Shown one piece after another: positions 7,713-17,300 of a stretch of DNA of 33,306 bases. The notes beneath the pieces are model-generated. The model was not told the origin of the DNA, did not search any database, and was given only the letters and a program-made list of their open reading frames with translations. Source of the DNA: Xenorhabdus vietnamensis (GTDB taxonomy: Bacteria; Pseudomonadota; Gammaproteobacteria; Enterobacterales; Enterobacteriaceae); contig NZ_MUBJ01000031.1 of the NCBI RefSeq assembly GCF_002127535.1, positions 1 to 33,306 on the forward strand, given 5' to 3'. Each line of letters starts with the position of its first letter. Position 1 is the first letter of the stretch. A program made the translations under genes and the position numbers.

Positions 7713-9910
7713 GACCCGGATATTTCCGCTGTCAGCCACCGTATTGTCCCCGGTGGCCCTGATACGGATATCCTGCCCGGCATTCAGGCTGCTGCCCTGT
7801 GACTGCGTCTGTTCCGTGCGGGTTTCCGATTTCGCCGACTGGCTGCCGTAGGAAAGCTGGAGGCCAATGGTGTCAGTCGGTTTTTGTGCGTCCCCGCCCG
7901 CCTGATTAATCGCATCGGCTTTCGCGGCGTCGGCCTGACTGAGCTGCCACGCCTGATAACCCTGCACCCCGGACAGCGTGGCCTGCGTGCCTTTCAGCGC
8001 CTGTAACCGGCTGTCTTTCGTGTCTTTGGCTTCATTCGCCGTCTGCACCGCCGTGTTAACCGCACTGCCGACAGCACCGGACAACGCCAGTGTCAGGCCC
8101 GATTGTTTCTGCTCGGTTTTGCTCAGTTCGGTATGGCTGTTTTTCGCGGCCGTGACCGCCACCTCTTTGGCTTCAATATCAATATCTTTACCGGCAATAA
8201 TCTCGCTGCCATGCAGGCTGGCCTGTTCGCCGGCATGCAGCGTGACATGGCCGTCACTGCTGCCCACAGTGCTGCCTTTCTGCAACAGGGCATCGCTGTC
8301 GTTGGACTGTTTGAGTTTCGAGCTGCCTATTGTAAAGCCCACGCCACCGGTGCCCATCAGGCCGGATTTTTTCTCTTCCTTCTGGGTGAACCGGTGATTT
8401 GTCTCTTCGGCCGTGGTGATGGTCAGGTTATTACCGGCCTTTATCGTCACATCCTGTGTGCCCACCACATTGCTGCCCTGAACGGTGGTATCTTTGCCGG
8501 ACTGGATGTTCACGGTATCGCCGCTCAGGGTGCTGCTGACCGCCTGGGTGCGGTCATATTGCTCCCGGGTCGTGGTGGTCGTCGAGGAAACCCAGCTGTT
8601 GCTGCCTTTCACCTTCAGGTATTCGTCATGGGTTTGCTGCTGTTCACCCGCCACGACAGCCACCTCCCGCCCGGCAGCCACTTGCAGTGTTTTACCGGCC
8701 GTGATACCGGTTGCGCGAAGGTTAACATCGCGTCCGGCGCGCAGGCTGACCTGTCCGGCACTGTTAATATCAGTACCTGTTTCCCCTGATTCTGTGTGGG
8801 TCAGGGTGTTGTCCCGGCCCCATTCAAGGTGTTCACCCTGCGCGGTTTTGACCGTACCGGACTGAATATCCCGCCCGGCGGCCAACTGAATCTCACTGTT
8901 TTTACCCTGTGACATCAGTTGCGCGGCCGACATGTCAATATCCTTTCCTGCCCGCAGGTGCAGTTTGCCATCCGTACCCTGTACATAAACACGGGCGACG
9001 TTATCCACGTAAGTGGCACTGAACCGGTTATTGCCGGCCTGATTTTCACCGCGGCGGGTGGTACTGGCGATATCAATATTATGCCCTGCCCCTATCGTCA
9101 GTGATTTATCGGCACCAATCGCCCCGCCCCGCTGGACCATATCGGTCCGGGCCTGCAAATCAACCTGATGGCCTTGCAGCAGTCCGCCCTGATTGCGGAT
9201 ATTCTCTGCCAGTACGTGGATATCCTGACCGATAATCCGTCCCTGGTTGAGCAGGTCGCCACTCAGTTGCAGATTGACCTGACTGCCACTGAGCAGGGCG
9301 CCAGAGCCATCCAGTGAACCGGCCTGCGTGCGCACATACACCTGGGGAACCAGCACGGTTTGCCGGCGGCCGTCCGGTAAGGTGACGGTGGCATTGACCA
9401 GCCAGACCATGTCTTCGGTGAGATGGGCCATCTGTTCCGCACTCAGGGCAATCCCCGGCGCCAGATTAAAGGCGTGCCGGGCACGCACACCGGCATTCAT
9501 CAGCGCCTTAAATTGCTCCTCGTCATTCTGGTGCCCCGGCAGATAACGTTTGCCAGTCAGGTTAATCACCTGCTCACGGATCAGGCGCTGTTCATAGAAA
9601 CCATCCCCCAGACGTTTATGCATGTTATGGTGATCCCAGCGCAGCTGCTGTTGCATATAGTCCGTCCCCAGCCATTTTTTCAGCTGGGTAAACTGCGGAT
9701 CTGTTTCAACCAGCGGCAGGTTGTCAATCGCCGCCACCGCCGGTGTGGGTTGCGTATTTTCTGGCGGCAGATTCAGTTTAAATAAGCTGTTGTCCGGTAA
9801 CTGATAATTCGGCACTTCCGTGCGGACGATAATGGGTTTTTCGCCCACATTCGTGATTTTTTCATCCAGTCCGGCGTTTTTTTCACCGACGCCTGTCAGC
9901 TTCTCAACCG
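7713..9910 (-). pseudogene. Internal fragment of cdiA (duplicated, headless and tailless)
   Basis: On the minus strand this reads as the cdiA interior from the GEK/EKITNV repeat zone to the start of the second FHA region. It corresponds to bases 14307-16459 plus part of 16519-16570 of the intact gene. It has no signal sequence, no TPS domain and no C-terminal toxin. An open frame of 737 codons from GTG 9848 exists only because the copy is in frame and runs on through IS110 sequence to 7635, so I do not call a working protein. The upstream frame is closed by a TAG next to the orphan immunity gene. It has one 42-bp GEK unit where the main gene has three. It may act as a recombination partner for cdiA. 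Confidence 0.88.
7742..9865. repeat. Copy 1 of a 2.1-kb direct duplication (orphan)
   Basis: The segment matches 14336-16459 at a constant offset of 6594 bases. The translations in three frames, including both opposite-strand frames, agree residue for residue wherever I compared them, so nucleotide identity is at or near 100%. Just outside these limits the alignment continues but with several differences. Confidence 0.9.
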
Positions 9911-9928
9911 CGTTTTTCGTGGTAACAA

Positions 9929-10300
9929 TTAATAGCTACCATCATCATAAGGGCTTCTAGAAAGCGTTTCATCAATCTCACTTTTCGCTTTCAATCCCCA
10001 TGCTGGTTGGAGTTTTCCCATAAGTTCAATGACCATTGGAAAAGTAATACGCCTTCCATCTCTATTATTTTCAATACGATGATCCAATTCATATTGGTAC
10101 GCTACTTCACGGACAAAACTAGACATAATCCAATAAAGCAATTCATCCAATGATGAGGTTATCTTTCTAGAAGACTCAACCCCCCCTTTCGGTACAAACA
10201 TAACTATACTGATTATTATCAAGAGTAATATGAGGCCTACCATCTCCAGGAGATTCTGCAAAAATATGCAGATATCTGGCAAAGCAAGGTGAGATCACCG
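9929..10300 (-). pseudogene. Orphan immunity gene resembling Imm63, frameshifted
   Basis: Two adjoining frames together give a protein with ESPGDGRPHITLDNNQYSYV, a CTERG block, then SSLDELLYWI, YELDHRIENN and a C-terminal SPYDDGSY. From memory this is the pattern of the Imm63 immunity family of polymorphic toxin systems (GDG.PHI, ERG, DELLYW, HRIE, PYDD). The frames meet in a run of seven G (minus strand, 10180-10186); six G would restore one reading frame. The N-terminus, perhaps 25-30 residues, seems lost, because the sequence meets the decayed CdiA-CT at about 10300. The second frame alone could start at 10282 (117 aa), but its first 30 residues are then out of the true frame. It lies directly after an orphan CdiA-CT, as expected for an old toxin/immunity pair. 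Confidence 0.65.
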
Positions 10301-10305
10301 GACGC

Positions 10306-10857
10306 TTACGTTTTACCAGACTGATTTTGTGGTGCTTTCGTTCCACTATTGCCAGCATTAACTTGCTGGCCTTTGGCTGAGTTAGCACCTTTATTATCCA
10401 TCACTGCGTTTGAAGATGATGGTTTAGTCCCTTTGCTGTTCATGCCGCCAGTCACAGCGGCCATTGCCGCGCCCGCTAAGATTTCAGCCTGCTGTTTGTC
10501 AATTCCATAACGGCTAATCAACTGATGCGCAAACTATGTACTGGAGCCCCCCTTCCGCTTCGATCTGCTGAGCCAGTAAGGAAGACATGTCATTCTTCAT
10601 GCGTGAAGGCACATCTTCACCCAGTGCTTTATCAATCGCCTGGCGGACTAACAAACCGTTTGCAGGAATATCGCCGTATTTTTCTTTACAAGCCGCCGGG
10701 TTCGAGGCACAGACCGCAATCAGTTCTTGCTGCTGCTTGAGGCTCAGATCTTCCATTTTTGTTTGCAATCGCCACGCGCCTTACAGTCTTTGGCCTTGGC
10801 CGCAAAATCATCGATCTGATCGGCACTCAGGAAGTTATTCTCAACCTTCTTTTTTTA
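10306..10857 (-). pseudogene. Orphan CdiA-CT remnant with VENN motif, toxin domain lost
   Basis: VENN (10834-10845) is followed by FLSADQIDDFAAKAKDC. After a frameshift near 10765 comes LKQQQELIAVCASNPAACKE, and after another shift in a G6 run near 10553 comes SRYGIDKQQAEILAG, then a Gly/Ser/Asn-rich stretch and a stop at 10306. VENN marks the border between the constant body and the variable C-terminal toxin of many enterobacterial CdiA proteins, and the following about 150 residues resemble the cytoplasm-entry segment found there. No toxin domain follows. The Imm63-like gene begins only a few bases later, so a deletion removed the toxin. No start codon or secretion signal precedes VENN, as usual for orphan CT modules. 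Confidence 0.75.
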
Positions 10858-10945
10858 CTCTCCATTGACCTAGATCTGTTGAAAATTCATTTTCTTTCAG
10901 TTTAGGTCCCGAGTATTCAGGAGCAGTTTTTTTTAAAATACGAAC
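10841..10945 (-). other. Short open tract between cdiI and the orphan CT, origin unknown
   Basis: A 34-codon frame bounded by stops reads ...KKTAPEYSGPKLKENEFS..LGQWRVKKEG and overlaps the VENN sequence in another frame. The composition looks coding, perhaps the tail of another immunity or toxin gene, but there is no start and I cannot assign it. The remaining gap up to cdiI (10946-11123) holds only palindromes. Confidence 0.25.
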
Positions 10946-11019
10946 TTAAAGCTATAACACACATCTCATCTATCAAAGCACAAAACCAATGGAAATGCTG
11001 TTACAGTCTTGGCTTATCC

Positions 11020-11065
11020 CATAAATCGATTTATGCTTGAATTCAGTGGCCGCCTAAACGGCCAC
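11020..11065. promoter_or_regulatory. Cluster of palindromes downstream of cdiI
   Basis: CATAAATCGATTTATG (11020-11035) is a perfect 16-bp palindrome. GTGGCCG (11046-11052) pairs with CGGCCAC (11059-11065) around a six-base loop. The second could end the cdi transcript, but no T-run follows on the minus strand, so a classic intrinsic terminator is not shown. The cluster lies at the border between the active CDI module and the orphan remains. Confidence 0.4.
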
Positions 11066-11123
11066 ATTTAATGTGAAGTAGCGATTACATAAAATCATAA
11101 ACAAGGTTTTTGATTATTAAAAA

Positions 11124-11372
11124 TTAAAATACATTATACTTGCGGCATAACTCATCAAATGTAATGCCATTCTCGATCGCCTGTAAGTAATCACATTTAT
11201 TTATCTCCACTTCTTTCAGTTGACCAAAAAACTCACCAGAAATATAAGAAAATATGTATTTACCATTTTCAACCCTGACACTCCAGTTATCTTTGATAAA
11301 TTCCCCCTCAACTGGTTCTTGATGTGTATTTTGGTAAGAAAGAGGCTCTTCTTCATAATATTTATTCATCAT
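11124..11372 (-). CDS. cdiI: Probable CdiI immunity protein
   Basis: This small acidic protein of 82 residues starts 12 bases after the cdiA stop, with AGGTG five bases before the ATG pair at 11367-11372. That is the position and size expected for the immunity protein that binds and blocks the CdiA-CT toxin of sister cells. The sequence has a central beta-rich part (NWSVRVENGKYIFSYISGE) and a C-terminal helix (ITFDELCRKYNVF), with no signal peptide and no membrane segment, so it should stay in the cytoplasm. I do not recognise a named Imm family. The low GC matches the last part of cdiA and differs from the cdiA body, as expected for a toxin/immunity cassette that moves as one unit. The assignment rests mainly on position. 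Confidence 0.75.
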   Translation of the reverse strand: MMNKYYEEEPLSYQNTHQEPVEGEFIKDNWSVRVENGKYIFSYISGEFFGQLKEVEINKCDYLQAIENGITFDELCRKYNVF

Positions 11373-11384
11373 TTCACCTAAAAA

Positions 11385-14300
11385 TTACTTGATTTTTATT
11401 TCAGTTACAGGAGGCTTATGTGAAAAATTCATCACAGCTTCAGGTACTCCGCCAGATGTATACCCGCCTGGTATCCACTGGTTGTTTGCCCCCCCCTCAT
11501 TTCCTGAAGGAATTCTTAGCCCTTGCATATTTTCACGCTTAACATGAATAATCATAACATCAGAATCATTTAATATTCCTTTATCAAGACCTAATTTATT
11601 CTCTATGATTCTAAGATCACCTTTTGACTCATATAATATTTTATCAAATGCTGATTTAGGCATAACAAACCCACCATCAGGTCCTACTGTGTCAAATTTT
11701 TTATAGGCAGCTCTAGACGTTATCCTAACCGCTCCTTCATTGAACTTAGCTATATGAGTTTCAATTTCAGCCTTCGCCATGTATGTAGAAGGATCAGGTC
11801 TTTGACCATGTGGCGTATTAATAATTTCATCGATTTTACTTCTTGATAAATTAGTCCTTACTTGCTCAATATATTTATGAGGAACCTTTTCAGTACTAAC
11901 AATTGGGTTCACAGTACTATTTTCTAAAGGTTGCTCAGGTGCCCCAACAACTCCTTTTGTACGACTATTATGCCCTCCATCAGAAAAAGATCTCGTAACT
12001 CGGTTATCCTTATCCACCAACACCGTCACAGCTTTCCCTGTCTTCGGTGATGTCAAAACCGTGGTTACAGAGCCCCCCAGCCCGATCATCGCATAGGTAA
12101 TCTCCGAATACTCCGATGGGACACCCAACGCTTCAAGTCCCTTAGCCCCCATGGTTTTCACTGGTTGGCCTGACACTACAGTGTTAGAACCCACATTCAT
12201 GTTATCCAGTCCCTGTGTCGCCATCACTGCACCAACCGCACAGCCAATACCTGTACCACAAGACACGGTGCCACCGATAACCTCAACCGCTCCGCCTGCG
12301 GTTTGTAACAAACCACCTGCACGGGTTGTTAACTGGTATTTACCATCCGCATACACAAGGTTATCTGTCAGTGCATCGGCTTTCCCATACTGATACATAG
12401 GAAACTCATAATGAGCGACTGTGCCGTCCGGTTGTGGAACATCAATTTTCAGTGTTTCTTTCGCTAACTGGTCACGCAAGGCAGCATATTCAGGCGAATT
12501 ACCTTTCTCTTCCAGCTGCTTATATCTAATCCATTCTTCCGTCCCTTCCACAAACTGGGCAGAACACTTAACCACTGCACAGGCCGCAGCATCCAGTACA
12601 TCTTTCGGTGCAACACCTTTTTCCGCCAAAGTCTGTAGCCGTTCTTTCTCGACGCTGGTTGTTAGTCTATTTGCATCAACGGCATTTTTGGCTGTCTGAG
12701 CCCCGGCCACCCCCCCTGCCGTAGAGTTAGTGGCCAGCCCGGCGGCAATCCCGCCTGCCAGCGTGGACAGATTGCTGACGGTTTCCTTCTCCTCCGGTGA
12801 GAGATCTTTCAGATTCTTATCACCGTACAGTGCACTGATAATAGCCGAAGCGGCCAGTTCACCGCTCACTGCGCCCGTTGCCCCGGCAGTGGCTGAGCCG
12901 CCCTTCATCTCAGCAATGACACCACCTAAAATCGCATGGGCCATCAGGTTGGTGGCTTTTTCTGCCGGCGTCAACTCATCATAGTGGTTTTTACCCTTAT
13001 AGGTCAGTGCCTTCACGCCATTGGCCAGATAAGGCGCAGCCCCGCTGGCAATGGCCGATGGGATATCGCCACCTGCCAAACCCTGCAACGCCCCGATGAC
13101 CGCCGTCACCGCCTGACGCTGATTGCTGCCGATATCCGCGCCCTGCTCTCTGATGGCACCGTCATAGGCTATCTTATACGCCCGGTCGGCAAGGCTTTTC
13201 GCATCGATGGCCTGACCTTCGGCCTTCAATTGAGTTTCAGCTTGTTCTTTCAGCCGCTGCTGCGTTTGCGGGTCTTTCAGGTCTGCCGTGGCTTTCTTCG
13301 TCGCCTTAATCGCTTCATTCGTATTGTAGATATCCATCACCTGCGTGCCGATTTCAGCGATAGCCTGCGCCTGCGCCAGCCGTTGCTGCTCTTTTTCCTT
13401 GTCGAAAATCGGGCTCAGGCCATTGGCGGCGTTATCAGTATCCCGGCTTAAGTCAGCCACATCCTGTAGCTGCTTATCAGCATCCCGCACCACAATCGTG
13501 CCGTCACTGACCGCCGCATGAGTCGTAGAAGACTGGCTTTTATGCTTATTGGTGCCGGCCAGCATATTTGAAGCCATATTCGAGGCCAGTTGATTGCCTA
13601 TCTGGCCGCCCAGTGACCCGCTGGTGCTGAAACCCACACTCTGGTGTTCGGTTTGGTACTCCGCCTTGTTCTGGATATCATTAAAGCCCAGTGTTCCCGT
13701 CTCCAACCGGTTTTTATCTTTACCGGCCATGCTGGCAATCACCGCACCGTCAAGCTGGGTGTGCTCGCCCACCTTAACATCAAAGCCGCCCTTACCAGCA
13801 AAGAGACCCGTTTGTTCCTGTACGGAATCAAACGTGCTGAGCAGCTTGTCGCGGCTGGCATTGACACTGGCTGAACCGTTCATCGAACCATAGGTGAAGC
13901 TGGCGCCGGCACTGACATTTTGCTGCTTGCTGTCGTAATTGTCCTTATCCTGCTCACTTTGCAGGTGCAGGTTGCGGCCGACATCGGCCGTCACTTTATC
14001 CCCGCTGACCTGGGCCCCTTTCAGCGTCGTATCCTGACCGGATTTCAGGCTGACCTGATTGCCGGCATCAACCAATGTTTCAGTATGGGTGACCCCGTCG
14101 CCGGTTTCATGCCCTTTCCCCTTGTTGACGCTGGCCGAGAATTTAATGCCGTAACCGCCCTGTCCGGCGGTCAATCCCACACCGACACTGCCGCCTTGGC
14201 TGCTGTTTTCGCCCCGGGTGGTCTGGGTATTTTCAGCCGATCCCAGCACGATATCGCGTTTGGCGTTCATCTCAATATCATGCCCTGCTTTCAGGCCGCT

Positions 14301-17300
14301 GCCTTTGACCCGGATATTTCCGCTGGCAGCCACCATATTGTCCCCGGTGGCCCTGATACGGATATCCTGCCCGGCATTCAGGCTGCTGCCCTGTGACTGC
14401 GTCTGTTCCGTGCGGGTTTCCGATTTCGCCGACTGGCTGCCGTAGGAAAGCTGGAGGCCAATGGTGTCAGTCGGTTTTTGTGCGTCCCCGCCCGCCTGAT
14501 TAATCGCATCGGCTTTCGCGGCGTCGGCCTGACTGAGCTGCCACGCCTGATAACCCTGCACCCCGGACAGCGTGGCCTGCGTGCCTTTCAGCGCCTGTAA
14601 CCGGCTGTCTTTCGTGTCTTTGGCTTCATTCGCCGTCTGCACCGCCGTGTTAACCGCACTGCCGACAGCACCGGACAACGCCAGTGTCAGGCCCGATTGT
14701 TTCTGCTCGGTTTTGCTCAGTTCGGTATGGCTGTTTTTCGCGGCCGTGACCGCCACCTCTTTGGCTTCAATATCAATATCTTTACCGGCAATAATCTCGC
14801 TGCCATGCAGGCTGGCCTGTTCGCCGGCATGCAGCGTGACATGGCCGTCACTGCTGCCCACAGTGCTGCCTTTCTGCAACAGGGCATCGCTGTCGTTGGA
14901 CTGTTTGAGTTTCGAGCTGCCTATTGTAAAGCCCACGCCACCGGTGCCCATCAGGCCGGATTTTTTCTCTTCCTTCTGGGTGAACCGGTGATTTGTCTCT
15001 TCGGCCGTGGTGATGGTCAGGTTATTACCGGCCTTTATCGTCACATCCTGTGTGCCCACCACATTGCTGCCCTGAACGGTGGTATCTTTGCCGGACTGGA
15101 TGTTCACGGTATCGCCGCTCAGGGTGCTGCTGACCGCCTGGGTGCGGTCATATTGCTCCCGGGTCGTGGTGGTCGTCGAGGAAACCCAGCTGTTGCTGCC
15201 TTTCACCTTCAGGTATTCGTCATGGGTTTGCTGCTGTTCACCCGCCACGACAGCCACCTCCCGCCCGGCAGCCACTTGCAGTGTTTTACCGGCCGTGATA
15301 CCGGTTGCGCGAAGGTTAACATCGCGTCCGGCGCGCAGGCTGACCTGTCCGGCACTGTTAATATCAGTACCTGTTTCCCCTGATTCTGTGTGGGTCAGGG
15401 TGTTGTCCCGGCCCCATTCAAGGTGTTCACCCTGCGCGGTTTTGACCGTACCGGACTGAATATCCCGCCCGGCGGCCAACTGAATCTCACTGTTTTTACC
15501 CTGTGACATCAGTTGCGCGGCCGACATGTCAATATCCTTTCCTGCCCGCAGGTGCAGTTTGCCATCCGTACCCTGTACATAAACACGGGCGACGTTATCC
15601 ACGTAAGTGGCACTGAACCGGTTATTGCCGGCCTGATTTTCACCGCGGCGGGTGGTACTGGCGATATCAATATTATGCCCTGCCCCTATCGTCAGTGATT
15701 TATCGGCACCAATCGCCCCGCCCCGCTGGACCATATCGGTCCGGGCCTGCAAATCAACCTGATGGCCTTGCAGCAGTCCGCCCTGATTGCGGATATTCTC
15801 TGCCAGTACGTGGATATCCTGACCGATAATCCGTCCCTGGTTGAGCAGGTCGCCACTCAGTTGCAGATTGACCTGACTGCCACTGAGCAGGGCGCCAGAG
15901 CCATCCAGTGAACCGGCCTGCGTGCGCACATACACCTGGGGAACCAGCACGGTTTGCCGGCGGCCGTCCGGTAAGGTGACGGTGGCATTGACCAGCCAGA
16001 CCATGTCTTCGGTGAGATGGGCCATCTGTTCCGCACTCAGGGCAATCCCCGGCGCCAGATTAAAGGCGTGCCGGGCACGCACACCGGCATTCATCAGCGC
16101 CTTAAATTGCTCCTCGTCATTCTGGTGCCCCGGCAGATAACGTTTGCCAGTCAGGTTAATCACCTGCTCACGGATCAGGCGCTGTTCATAGAAACCATCC
16201 CCCAGACGTTTATGCATGTTATGGTGATCCCAGCGCAGCTGCTGTTGCATATAGTCCGTCCCCAGCCATTTTTTCAGCTGGGTAAACTGCGGATCTGTTT
16301 CAACCAGCGGCAGGTTGTCAATCGCCGCCACCGCCGGTGTGGGTTGCGTATTTTCTGGCGGCAGATTCAGTTTAAATAAGCTGTTGTCCGGTAACTGATA
16401 ATTCGGCACTTCCGTGCGGACGATAATGGGTTTTTCGCCCACATTCGTGATTTTTTCATCCACACCAATGGGTTTCTCGCCCACATTCGTGATTTTTTCC
16501 TCCACGCCAATGGATTTCTCGCCCACATTCGTGATTTTTTCATCCAGCCCGGTGTTTTTTTCACCGACTCCGGTCAGCTTCTCACCCACAGTGGATCGTT
16601 CACCCACCGTGAATGTCTGACCCCGTTCAGTCAGTTTTTCCCCTGCGATAATCGGCGTCTCTGCCGGGCCACCGGTAATTGTCGGCCTTTGCCCCGTCAC
16701 TGCCGCGGGCGGGAGGATCACTTCCAGCCGCTGTCCCGGCCTTAATGCGACTTCACGCGGCTGAGTTGCCGCTTCCGTCAGGCCGGCGTTGATTTGCCCG
16801 CCACGGACTGGCGTCATCTGTGCCGAGGTGCCCTGATAATCAGCCGGACGCTGGCCATCCAGCGTGACCATGTCCTGTGATGACCGGATCGTCCCGGGGG
16901 TCAGGGTGATGGCCTGGATTTGCGCATTGGGTTCATAGCGCGATGACCCCCAGCCTTGCCGGTCACGCCCTTTTTTCTTGATACGCCAAAAATTCTCCAC
17001 CTGGCCTTTATCGGTGATATAACGCTCACCCTGTACATCCAGGTTATGGGTATCCCCGCCCGTGACCGTCAGCAATCCCCCCGCCACAACCTGGCTCTTA
17101 TCGTTTGTCAGCGTCGTTGTATCGATGATCAGGTTTTTCCCGGCCAGTATTTTCGCCGGATCAGTTTCTTTCACCCGGGTTTCTTCTATCGTACGGGTGT
17201 ACTTGTAAATCTGAAAGTTATCCCGGCATCCCAGGTCATCCACACAGGCGTGATCCACTTCATCATTATCAATCGTGATATGATGGTTTTTCACATCATA

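Noticed and set aside
7635..9848. A 737-codon open frame as a working haemagglutinin
   Set aside because: It is an internal piece of cdiA with no signal, TPS or toxin part, and its tail is IS110 sequence read backwards.
9929..10282. A 117-residue membrane protein from the second frame alone
   Set aside because: Its hydrophobic N-terminus is the out-of-frame reading of the conserved GDGRPHI block; the frames must be joined at the G run.
5849..10857. Frameshifts as sequencing errors only
   Set aside because: Some lie in homopolymers and may be errors, but in-frame TAG/TGA codons, deletions and lost gene ends occur too, while a 14-kb frame close by is uninterrupted, so most of the decay is real.
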